In this document: positions 44,664 to 51,990 of the stretch, in pieces | Layout: every line of letters begins with the position of its first letter | Numbering within the stretch: the stretch's first letter is position 1 | Assembly (NCBI RefSeq): GCF_002741055.1 | Contig: NZ_CP016809.1 | Span: 3,326,501 to 3,390,500 of the forward strand | DNA: 64,000 nt | Direction of reading: 5' to 3' | Source of the DNA: Paenibacillus ihbetae | GTDB lineage: Bacteria > Bacillota > Bacilli > Paenibacillales > Paenibacillaceae | Notes under the pieces: generated by a model | Database searches by the model: none | What the model was told of the DNA's origin: nothing | Seen by the model: the letters and a program-made list of their open reading frames with translations, nothing else | Program-made: the position numbers and the translations under genes

Positions 44664-44695
44664 GAAACGGCTGATGATAGCCGTTTCTCTCTATT
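44664..44695 (+). terminator. Terminator after the second importer
   Basis: GAAACGGCT (44664-44672) pairs with AGCCGTTTC (44679-44687), followed by TCTCTATTTAT. The tail is imperfect, so some read-through into the GH85 gene is possible. Confidence 0.6.
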
Positions 44696-44762
44696 TATCA
44701 TCACGTTCCTGTAAAATATTAGAATATCTGCATGATCATTATCCGTATAGGAGGTTTTTTGA

Positions 44763-47543
44763 GTGAAAAAAATCAAACCGGGTTATTTTACTAAAGCTCA
44801 GTGGAAGCGAAGAATGACCGTATGGATGAGCACAGCCGTGCTGGCAGCATCCCTGACGGGTTTTGCTGGAGAAGCCGAAGCGGCGCAGCCTCATTCGTCC
44901 TATTGGTATCCGAACACGCTGCTGGAATGGTCGCCGTCAACCGATAAGGATGCGCTTTTTAACCGGGGAACGGTGAAGCTGGAGACCAAGCGGGTTCAGG
45001 GCCATAAGGTCAACAGCCATGCCAAGGAGGAAGTGAAGGTACTATCGATTGCTTCCATGTATCCAAGCACAAGCGGTGCTCCTTCCCAAGGCTCGGAGAA
45101 GTTCCATACGTATACGTTCAGTAACTGGCAATATATTGACAAGCTGGTGATGTGGGGCGGCTCGGCAGGTGAAGGCTTGATCGTTCCGCCAAGCGCCGAC
45201 GTGATCGATGCAGCCCACAAGAATGGCGTGCCTGTGTTTGGAACCGTTTTCTTGCCGCAAACCGAGCATGGAGGCAAAATCCAGTGGCTGCATGATCTGT
45301 TACAGCAGCGGGAGGACGGATCCTTCCCGGTTGCAGACAAACTGATTGAGGTTGCTGGGTATTACGGATTTGACGGCTGGTTCATCAATCAGGAAACGCA
45401 GGGCGGAACGCCTGAGGATGCCGCCAAGATGGCTGAATTTTTAACGTATCTTCAGCAGAAGAAGGCACCGGGCATGGAAGTGATCTGGTATGATTCCATG
45501 ATCAAGGACGGGCCGGTGAAGTGGCAGGGGGCTTTGACGGATCAGAACAAGATGTTCTTCCAGGAGGGAAATCAGCGCGTTTCCGACAACATGTTTATCG
45601 ATTTCCGCTGGCAGTTCAAGGACGAGAAGAACGGCAAATACGATTATATCACGCCGTTCTTGAACTCCCCGGCGAAGGCGGCCGAGCTTGGCCGCAGTCC
45701 GTATGATCTGTACGCCGGCATCGATGTGGAGGCAAACGGCTACGAAAGCAGGTTCAATTGGCCGGTCGTGTTCCCGGAAGGCAAGAAAGCGACTACCTCC
45801 CTCGGCATCTACCGTCCGAATTGGGCGTTCAACAGCTCTGAGACGCATGAGGAATATATGAACAAGGAGCAGATTTTCTGGACTGGGCCCCGCATGAACC
45901 CGGCGAATACCTCCCAGCCTGAAGGAACCGACCCGCTCGCCTGGAGAGGGATTGCCCATGATGTCGTTGCCAAAACGGTGCTTACTGATTCCGAGTTCGT
46001 CACCCATTTTAATACGGGGAACGGCCATATGTTTGCGGTGGACGGCAAAGTGCTGCGGAGCAGCGATTGGAGCAACCGGAGTCTACAGGATATTTTGCCG
46101 ACCTGGCGCTGGATCACGGAAACCAACGGCAAGGGCGAAGCCCTCAAGCCTGGATTTGATTTCAGCAAATCCTACTACGGAGGCAGCTCGCTTCAGGTAG
46201 CAGGTCCCGTCAGCAAAGGTTCTTCTACCCATATCAAGCTGTATAAGGCGGATATCCCGGTCGAGGCAACGACGGAAGTATCGCTTGTTTATACGGATAA
46301 TGCGAAGGACGCCAAGGTGAAGATCGGGTTGGCCTTCTCCGATGCGCCGGATGACTATGTGTTCTTCGAGCCGTCCAAGTGGACCCAGGCAGGCGCGGAT
46401 CAGGATTGGAAGCAGGGAAGCGTCAGACTGAACAAGTTTAAAGGACGTACGATTGCGGGAATTTCGCTTCAATTCGAATCCGCGGCGGACATGGCCAATT
46501 ATCAGGCCAATATCGGCAAACTGGCCGTTACGCAGGTGAATGATAAGGCGAAGAAGCCGCATCAGGTGACCGATCTGCAGGTGATCGAGAACGACTTCCG
46601 CGACGGAATCTATGGGGATGCGCGGTTGTCCTGGAAGGCACCGAAACAGGCGGAGGACGTAATGTATTATCAGGTGTACCGGGTTCATCCGGACGGCAAG
46701 TACGAGTTGATGGGCATGACGGGCAACACCGTTTATTATGTGCCTGAAATGAAGCGTCTGCAAAAAGAGCAGTCTACCAAAATGGTCGTGATTCCGGTGA
46801 ACCGCCATTATGAACAAGGAAAAGCAGCGTCCGTAAGCTTTGACTGGCCGGAATATCCGAAGCCGACGGCAGCCTTCAAGGCGGACAAGACGCTGATCGC
46901 ACCGGGAGAAACGGTACAGTTTACGGATCTTTCATCGGAAGTAACAGAGTCCTGGAGCTGGAGCTTCCCGGGCGGACAGCCGGCGTCCAGCACGGAGCAG
47001 AATCCTAAGGTGACCTATCCGGAAGAAGGAACGTTCGAAGTGACGCTAACCGCTAAAAATAGCATTGGCGAGGACTCCGTTCAGAAGAAGCTCATTACGG
47101 TTACACGGGAAGCGGAGAATGGCGTTGGCAATCTTGCCCTTGGCAAGCAAACGTCAGCATCCAGCTTCGTGAATGAGAAGGAAGCACCTGCATTTGCGGT
47201 GGACGGCAATGCCGCCACGAAATGGTGTGCGGTCGGAGACGGGCCACATTCTCTGACGGTGAATCTCGGAGCTGAGCACAAGATCAGCGAATTCGTGATC
47301 AAGCATGCGGAAGCGGGAGGCGAGCCGGCCGCATTCAACACGCGGGCATTCACCATACAGGTAAGCTCGGACGGTAAGGAATGGAAGGATGCGGTTTCAG
47401 TCAAAGACAATACGAAAGCGGTCAGCAGCCATGCCATCGAGCTTACCTCCGCACAGTACGTTCGTCTTCAAGTCGAGAAGGCGACCCAAGGCGGGGATAC
47501 GGCCGCACGGATTTATGATTTTGAGGTATTGGGCTTGAAATAA
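44763..47543 (+). CDS. Secreted GH85 endo-beta-N-acetylglucosaminidase
   Basis: This 926-residue secreted enzyme cuts between the two core N-acetylglucosamines of N-glycans. A signal peptide (about 1-41, AEAA) precedes a GH85 barrel (about 50-400). Its catalytic pair is Asn209 and Glu211 in DGWFINQET; asparagine assists and glutamate is the acid/base. A middle beta-sandwich region (about 480-690), a PKD domain (about 700-777, WSWSFPGG) and a C-terminal F5/8-type C carbohydrate-binding domain (about 790-926) follow. It starts at GTG 44763 with GGAGG a few bases upstream. There is no wall anchor. Placement behind a YesMN-controlled importer suggests that host or fungal glycoprotein glycans are the substrate of the locus. 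Confidence 0.93.
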   Translation: MKKIKPGYFTKAQWKRRMTVWMSTAVLAASLTGFAGEAEAAQPHSSYWYPNTLLEWSPSTDKDALFNRGTVKLETKRVQGHKVNSHAKEEVKVLSIASMYPSTSGAPSQGSEKFHTYTFSNWQYIDKLVMWGGSAGEGLIVPPSADVIDAAHKNGVPVFGTVFLPQTEHGGKIQWLHDLLQQREDGSFPVADKLIEVAGYYGFDGWFINQETQGGTPEDAAKMAEFLTYLQQKKAPGMEVIWYDSMIKDGPVKWQGALTDQNKMFFQEGNQRVSDNMFIDFRWQFKDEKNGKYDYITPFLNSPAKAAELGRSPYDLYAGIDVEANGYESRFNWPVVFPEGKKATTSLGIYRPNWAFNSSETHEEYMNKEQIFWTGPRMNPANTSQPEGTDPLAWRGIAHDVVAKTVLTDSEFVTHFNTGNGHMFAVDGKVLRSSDWSNRSLQDILPTWRWITETNGKGEALKPGFDFSKSYYGGSSLQVAGPVSKGSSTHIKLYKADIPVEATTEVSLVYTDNAKDAKVKIGLAFSDAPDDYVFFEPSKWTQAGADQDWKQGSVRLNKFKGRTIAGISLQFESAADMANYQANIGKLAVTQVNDKAKKPHQVTDLQVIENDFRDGIYGDARLSWKAPKQAEDVMYYQVYRVHPDGKYELMGMTGNTVYYVPEMKRLQKEQSTKMVVIPVNRHYEQGKAASVSFDWPEYPKPTAAFKADKTLIAPGETVQFTDLSSEVTESWSWSFPGGQPASSTEQNPKVTYPEEGTFEVTLTAKNSIGEDSVQKKLITVTREAENGVGNLALGKQTSASSFVNEKEAPAFAVDGNAATKWCAVGDGPHSLTVNLGAEHKISEFVIKHAEAGGEPAAFNTRAFTIQVSSDGKEWKDAVSVKDNTKAVSSHAIELTSAQYVRLQVEKATQGGDTAARIYDFEVLGLK

Positions 47544-47557
47544 TATGAAATAACATT

Positions 47558-47596
47558 GGAGCGTTTCCCTCAAGAGGGGAACGCTCCTTTTTAAGC
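47558..47596 (+). terminator. Rho-independent terminator after the GH85 gene
   Basis: GGAGCGTTTCCC pairs with GGGGAACGCTCC with a small loop and a TTTTT tail, 15 bp after the stop codon. Confidence 0.88.
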
Positions 47597-47709
47597 TGCC
47601 GGCCAAGTGGGATCATGAAATAAGAGCTGAAGCTTCATTCCTCTTGCCCTCGATTCTTGTCCATTCATTATGGTTAACCGGATGATCTTCAGCCAAGGGC
47701 TAGATAAGG

Positions 47710-48150
47710 TTAAACACTCGTCCCCAAACCCCAATCCATCGTTAAAATCCGCTTAAGCTGATCCGCTTGCTCTTCTCCGATCGAGGCGATGATTTTGGCC
47801 TCAAGCTTTGCTTTGATCGCTTCGTTGTGCTCAAAGCATTCTTCGCCGAACTTCGTGAGGCGGATGCACTTGTCTTTATTGTTATGCTGCGCTTGGCTAA
47901 TCTCGACTAATCCTTTGGCTTCCAGATTTTTAATGAATTTATGGGTAGCCTGACGGGAGATATCCACTTGTTTGGCGACATGGGATATCGTCGTTTGTTT
48001 CTTATAAATTCTTGCCATAATAAACCATTCGGAGTTGGATATATGAAGGTCATGGCTTTTATGCCACAAGCGGTCGTTTAAGGTGCGGAGAAGGACATGA
48101 CGTTCGCTTATCAGGTCGATCAGATCCAGGGTTTTCACTTCTACATGCAT
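47710..48150 (-). CDS. MarR-family transcriptional regulator
   Basis: This 146-residue winged-helix regulator has the family pattern HVAKQVDISRQATHKFIKNLEAKGLVE for the recognition helix and following wing (given here as two parts: ISRQATHKF, then GLVEIS). The flanking helices are used for dimerisation. AAAGGA lies nine bases before ATG at 48150. It diverges from a CarD-type gene, with two near-identical palindromes in the gap that fit a MarR dimer. It probably represses itself and the CarD gene. The ligand is unknown. Confidence 0.9.
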   Translation of the reverse strand: MHVEVKTLDLIDLISERHVLLRTLNDRLWHKSHDLHISNSEWFIMARIYKKQTTISHVAKQVDISRQATHKFIKNLEAKGLVEISQAQHNNKDKCIRLTKFGEECFEHNEAIKAKLEAKIIASIGEEQADQLKRILTMDWGLGTSV

Positions 48151-48206
48151 TGGTCACCATTCCTTTCAGCAATTCCTCCACCAATATACAAAAGTTCACG
48201 ATTCTT

Positions 48207-48261
48207 CGTCAACTAAGTTGACGATAGTGTATAATAGAGATACATAGTCAACCAAGTTGAC
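48207..48261. promoter_or_regulatory. Two 15-bp palindromic operators in the MarR/CarD divergent promoter
   Basis: GTCAACTAAGTTGAC (48208-48222) and GTCAACCAAGTTGAC (48247-48261) differ at one base and are 39 bp apart centre to centre. The first is extended to CGTCAAC/GTTGACG. The TTGAC arms double as -35 boxes: TTGACG at 48218-48223 lies 17 bp from TACATA, and on the minus strand TTGACG lies 17 bp from GTATAT. A TATAAT is found at 48230-48235 between the two. Binding would block both promoters. Confidence 0.72.
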
Positions 48262-48281
48262 AACGTGAGGAGGACAACAGC

Positions 48282-48773
48282 GTGTTTGAAACGGGTCATT
48301 TGGTTATCTATTCAGTCCATGGCATATGCCAAATTGATGGGATCAGCGAGAAAGAAGTCTTGGGCACAACCCGACGTTATTATGAGCTGCATCCGGTAAG
48401 CAACGTGAAATTAAAGATCAGTACGCCGGTGGACAACGACAGCCTGCTTATGATCGACCTGATCGATCGGGAGGCAGCCGAGAAGGTCATGCTATCCTTT
48501 AAATCGCCGGGAACGGGATGGATTGAAAAAAATACGGAGCGTTTGCAGACTTATTCCAAACTAATTAGATCAGGCGACCGGGAGGAAATCGCTAACATTA
48601 TCAATGCCTTAATGCGCCAAAAGCAAAAGGCTGAAAGCAACAACAAAAAGCTGAACCAACAAGATCAGGTGATGTTAGCATCGGCTCAGAATGTCTTGTT
48701 TCAGGAAATGGCAATCGCTTTGGATACATCCTATGAATCGATATTGGGCAAGGTAAACGGCATGCTGGCGTAA
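48282..48773 (+). CDS. CarD/CdnL-family transcription factor
   Basis: This 163-residue protein has an N-terminal CarD Tudor-like RNA-polymerase-interacting domain (FETGHLVIYSVHGICQIDGI, about 1-60) and a helical C-terminal part that contacts promoter DNA. Family members (Mycobacterium CarD, Myxococcus CdnL) stabilise open promoter complexes. Start is GTG at 48282 with GAGGAGG at good distance. Its promoter carries MarR-type palindromes, so this copy is probably inducible, unlike the constitutive housekeeping CarD of other groups. Confidence 0.88.
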   Translation: MFETGHLVIYSVHGICQIDGISEKEVLGTTRRYYELHPVSNVKLKISTPVDNDSLLMIDLIDREAAEKVMLSFKSPGTGWIEKNTERLQTYSKLIRSGDREEIANIINALMRQKQKAESNNKKLNQQDQVMLASAQNVLFQEMAIALDTSYESILGKVNGMLA

Positions 48774-48849
48774 ACGCTGGACGGCCGAATTTCAGCAAGG
48801 CGAGGGCAGAGAGACTGTATGTATGCGATCCAAACTTCATTACTACAAT

Positions 48850-48887
48850 AAAAATCACCAATTCCTTATAGGTTGGTGATTTTTTTG
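48850..48887 (+). terminator. Rho-independent terminator after the CarD-family gene
   Basis: AAAATCACCAA pairs with TTGGTGATTTT around a loop and is followed by TTTTTTG. A-rich sequence on the left allows some action on the minus strand. Confidence 0.85.
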
Positions 48888-49011
48888 TTTGGGGCGTTTT
48901 ATTCTCTATTTTCATTCAGATAATTATTCACAAACTGTTCACTTATGAGGAGCCCCCCTATATCGCTAAAATAACACGGTGACACATTAGATGAAAGGTT
49001 GATGATAGGAG

Positions 49012-49527
49012 ATGGCAAACCAGAAGCACGTAGAGACAAGACTGCCTAGAAACGGCAAAGAGGGGATATTATTTTTACTGATCATATCGATTATTTCGGT
49101 CAACACGATCGCGCCGATCATTATTGGATTGGAGCGCGGCTTCAGTAAAGCGGTTTATCTGGATAGTCTAAAAGTGATTCCTATCATGTGGGTCATCGTC
49201 GTGTTATGCGTAAAGCTGATCGCTGGCCCGATTGTTGGCAAGGTGATGCCTAAATTCGTAGGGCAGACTGATGGGTTCAATGCAAGAGTATTACTAAACA
49301 TCGTACTTAATGTAACGGTGTTATCGCTGCTGCTCTCTATTATTGGCCCCATGGTGGGTACCAAACACATCAGTCTGGATCCGTTCAAAAATTTCCTCCA
49401 TACCTGGCCACGAAACTTTGGCATTGCGTTCTGGATTGAAGTGTTGATCGCACAGCCGATCGCAAGATACGCGATGAAGGCTCTGCATTCAAGACAAGCA
49501 AGTAAAGCTGCGAGCGTACAAGTGTAA
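49012..49527 (+). CDS. DUF2798-like integral membrane protein
   Basis: This 171-residue protein has four membrane helices in two similar halves (FLLIISIISVNTIAPIIIG and VLLNIVLNVTVLSLLLSIIG), the pattern of DUF2798 proteins. Function is unknown in the family. TAGGAG lies directly before the ATG. It stands alone between two terminators. Confidence 0.75.
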   Translation: MANQKHVETRLPRNGKEGILFLLIISIISVNTIAPIIIGLERGFSKAVYLDSLKVIPIMWVIVVLCVKLIAGPIVGKVMPKFVGQTDGFNARVLLNIVLNVTVLSLLLSIIGPMVGTKHISLDPFKNFLHTWPRNFGIAFWIEVLIAQPIARYAMKALHSRQASKAASVQV

Positions 49528-49535
49528 GAGAGTGG

Positions 49536-49560
49536 GGCCGTCGATTCGTCGATGGCCTTC
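49536..49560 (+). terminator. Terminator after the DUF2798 gene
   Basis: GGCCGTCGA (49536-49544) pairs with TCGATGGCC (49549-49557) with one G-T pair and a TTCG loop. The tail is TTCTGTTGT, which is weak. Confidence 0.6.
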
Positions 49561-49719
49561 TGTTGTATCTATGCGTAAGGTTTCGTCCGAGCGGGTTCAA
49601 ACCGCGTTCACATCCAAATTCTTTGAATTGACACCTCCCTGCTCCCCGTCTAAGATAGATAAAATATTTATTTTAGGTATGTGATTTCTTACCCCGGATA
49701 GAGGAGAGGGAATTTTTTT

Positions 49720-50679
49720 ATGCTTAAAGGACGGGCCCGCACCGTTACCATCATCTTGCTGACAGCCTATACGGTTCTTATGCTCTATTTCTTATATATC
49801 GGGTTTAACAGAGCAAGTGATATTCATGACGGAGGGTATCGATATAATCTCATACCTGATGGAATTCCATTATATTTACCGATCGGCCATAACTTGAAAA
49901 TTTGGTTTTTTAACTTTGCCAACTTTGCAGCCTTTCTGCCCTACGGAATTCTCGTTCCGCAGCTATTTCCATGCCGTTTTCTTCGGTTCATCAGTATATT
50001 TCTGGTTTCTATTGTGCTGCTTGAAACGGTTCAAATGGTAACGCATTTAGGAAGCTTTGATATTGATGATGTGCTCATCAATACATTGGGGGCAGCGATT
50101 GGATTTCTCGCACAACAATTAGTGCGGCCTCCAAAAGATTCCGTTAAGGGCCTGAGTAAAATCGTCTTCATAACGATCCTCCTTTCCATTGGGACTACCG
50201 TAACGATTCAAGGAGTGAATCATTTATTTGCACAGGCAACAAAAATCGAAGCAGGCAAGGAAATAGGGCTGCACGAGCTCCCGTTAAAGAGTGGTTCTGT
50301 AGCTTGGGAGACAGGCCTTACCGGTTTTGAAGCGGGCCGTAAAGAAGTGGAGCCTCAAATGAATGTGTTGAGCAGGAATAATTCAGGGAACTGCACATTC
50401 ACTTATCAATTGGATGGGAAGTATCTGACATTCTCCAGCTACAGCGCCATTCCGGACGATATTTTCCATGGCGAGAGCACCGTCATCATTACCGTAGATG
50501 GGGTCGAAGCAAGCAGGAGCACTTATATCGCAGATGGAAAGGAACGAGAGGTTCCTGCTTATTCCGAAATGGACATTCAAGGAGCACAGGAGCTTACCAT
50601 CTCGATAATGAATGAAGACCAAAATCCGAATATAAATGTATTAATGTGGGATGCAATCCTTACAGAAATAAAGAAATAA
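49720..50679 (+). CDS. VanZ-like membrane protein with C-terminal extracytoplasmic domain
   Basis: This 319-residue protein has a VanZ-like membrane domain in its first 165 residues, with the usual NFANFAAFLPYGILVPQLF and DIDDVLINTLGAAIGF segments. A further helix and a C-terminal region of about 130 residues follow, resembling an NPCBM-like sandwich (STVIITVDGVEASRSTYIADG). VanZ proteins confer low teicoplanin resistance in some enterococci, but most chromosomal ones have unknown roles. The extension suggests cell-envelope binding. The start is ATG at 49720, after GAGAGGGA. Confidence 0.8.
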   Translation: MLKGRARTVTIILLTAYTVLMLYFLYIGFNRASDIHDGGYRYNLIPDGIPLYLPIGHNLKIWFFNFANFAAFLPYGILVPQLFPCRFLRFISIFLVSIVLLETVQMVTHLGSFDIDDVLINTLGAAIGFLAQQLVRPPKDSVKGLSKIVFITILLSIGTTVTIQGVNHLFAQATKIEAGKEIGLHELPLKSGSVAWETGLTGFEAGRKEVEPQMNVLSRNNSGNCTFTYQLDGKYLTFSSYSAIPDDIFHGESTVIITVDGVEASRSTYIADGKEREVPAYSEMDIQGAQELTISIMNEDQNPNINVLMWDAILTEIKK

Positions 50680-50716
50680 TTGGCCGGGAAGCCACTATTG
50701 CAGGAGGAAGAGCCTG

Positions 50717-51247
50717 ATGCTTAAAGATTTGCAAGGTGAGGCAAATATGTCCCCGATCGTTGGGATGTTATATTCTGCGGTGAAAGAGAACAGCCAGCGA
50801 CTTCAGTTGATTACGAAGGGAATGTCGCAGGAAGAAGTCGATTACAAGGGCCCCGATGGCAGCTTTAACAGCACCGCTCAATTAATGAGACATATCCTGT
50901 ATGTTGATTTGAATTGGGTGTATCGAATGAAAGGGGAGCCGCTTCCTTATTCGTTACAAGAACAATACGGCCCCATGATCGATGCGAACAACCGGCTGCC
51001 GATGATCATAGGCAAGTCGCTCAACACGCTGATATCGGAGTATGAAGAGGTGTTAAGCATCCTGAAAGACACCTGTTCCCAATTGCAGGATGCTGATTTA
51101 GATCGGGTGGTCACCTTTGGTCATGAGAATGAAAAGCAAGCAACCATCCGCTGGGGATTATGGCATATGGCTGACCATAACCGTTATCATCAGGCACATA
51201 TTAATCTGCTAAGAAAATGGTATGCAGAGCATTCGCTTTCAAAATAA
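50717..51247 (+). CDS. DinB-family protein
   Basis: This 176-residue four-helix-bundle protein has the three metal-binding histidine positions of the DinB/YfiT family: His in LMRHILYVD, and His residues in WHMADHNRYHQAHI near the end. Members are metal-dependent thiol transferases or damage-inducible proteins of unclear function. GGAGGAAGAG lies before ATG at 50717. A second good start exists at codon 11 (MSPIVG). It lies 38 bp behind the VanZ-like gene and may share its transcript. Confidence 0.8.
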   Translation: MLKDLQGEANMSPIVGMLYSAVKENSQRLQLITKGMSQEEVDYKGPDGSFNSTAQLMRHILYVDLNWVYRMKGEPLPYSLQEQYGPMIDANNRLPMIIGKSLNTLISEYEEVLSILKDTCSQLQDADLDRVVTFGHENEKQATIRWGLWHMADHNRYHQAHINLLRKWYAEHSLSK

Positions 51248-51321
51248 AGGGATATCACGTAAAGATTCGGCACCTGCGGATGTATTCTATTTGTAAGAAA
51301 GATTTGACGTTGGTTTGACTT

Positions 51322-51347
51322 AAGCCATCCTGTGCGGGATGGCTTTT
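51322..51347 (+). terminator. Rho-independent terminator after the DinB-like gene
   Basis: AAGCCATCC pairs with GGATGGCTT across a short loop and ends in TTTT. An 84-codon frame that begins within the stem is not a gene. Confidence 0.75.
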
Positions 51348-51571
51348 AAGTGCTTCCTTTCGCATTTCAAAAGTGAGGGAGATCGCCCATTTGCATGGCT
51401 TGTCGTCCGAGCGTCGCTGATCATCGTGCAGCAGTCATCATTACACCGCGCGCTGGGAGAGGCACGCGGTAATTGTACTCCTCCGCTGTGCAGAAATTCT
51501 CATTGCATCGAGGCTTCTTCGGAGCTTAATAATAAGCAGTCATGTATAGATTTTAGTGCCAAAAGTCGCGA
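51348..51571. other. Intergenic stretch without recognised gene
   Basis: No coding frame with a ribosome binding site is seen. The stretch lies between the DinB terminator and the promoter region of the first c-di-GMP riboswitch. Composition falls from G/C-rich to A/T-rich along it. Confidence 0.4.
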
Positions 51572-51600
51572 TTTACCAAAATACGACAAATAGTGATAAT
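51572..51600 (+). promoter_or_regulatory. Possible promoter of the first riboswitch transcript
   Basis: TTTACC (51572-51577) and GATAAT (51595-51600) are 17 bp apart. A second TATAAT at 51660-51665 lacks a good -35 box. If the first is used, the leader starts about 85 bp before the aptamer. Confidence 0.35.
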
Positions 51601-51692
51601 ATACTACAAAAATAAGGCCGTAGAACCTAATTTAATCCGCTGTAATAATATACCTTTAGTATAATAGTTAATGTTTCTCAATTACATACAAG
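51576..51692 (+). repeat. 117-bp upstream leader segment, copy A of a duplication
   Basis: This segment and the one at 56260-56376 have the same length and share blocks such as CGACAAATAG, AAAATAAG, AGAACCTAA, ATAATATAC and TTTCTCA.TTACATA in the same order, immediately upstream of riboswitches 1 and 2. The duplication therefore covers promoter, leader and aptamer. Confidence 0.7.
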
Positions 51693-51801
51693 GTCGTACG
51701 ATCATGGCAAACCCATTGAAAAGTGGGGACGCAAAGCTATAGGGGCTAACGGATTTGCTGCAATACGCAAATTCTACTGCCAGCCAGCTACCGAATACGG
51801 C
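51693..51801 (+). promoter_or_regulatory. Cyclic di-GMP class I (GEMM-I) riboswitch aptamer 1
   Basis: The RNA contains the class I core in order: GGCAAACC, a GAAA tetraloop hairpin, GGGACGCAAAGC, GGGGCTAA, a second hairpin (GGATTTG/CAAATTC) and CAGCCAGCTACCGA. The closing stem P1 is GTCGTA (51693-51698) with TACGGC (51796-51801). These are the hallmarks of the GEMM-I fold that binds c-di-GMP. It lies 190 bp before an SLH-anchored surface protein gene on the same strand. Confidence 0.93.
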
Positions 51802-51848
51802 GGAGGCCTCCGTCCAGCGTTTGACCGCTTTGACGGAGGTTTTTTTTT
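51799..51848 (+). terminator. Expression platform of riboswitch 1 (antiterminator and terminator)
   Basis: A terminator stem CCTCCGTC (51807-51814) / GACGGAGG (51832-51839) with inner AGCG/CGCT is followed by nine T residues. A competing hairpin GGCGGA (51799-51804) / TCCGTC (51809-51814) shares its right arm with the terminator and its left arm with the 3' strand of P1. Ligand-stabilised P1 would weaken that hairpin and favour the terminator. Confidence 0.75.
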
Positions 51849-51990
51849 GCAACGGGGGTGGTGCTTATCGATGGTATATATGTTTAGTTCTTTATACATT
51901 GCCGGGTTTACCCACCTGTTAGTCACTCTAACGGGTGAATCTTGATGAATGCTGCATGACATTTAATGAATGTAAATAGGAGGTAGAGAG

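Noticed and set aside
51339..51593. 84-codon frame before riboswitch 1
   Set aside because: Begins inside a terminator stem, has no ribosome binding site and ends in the riboswitch leader.
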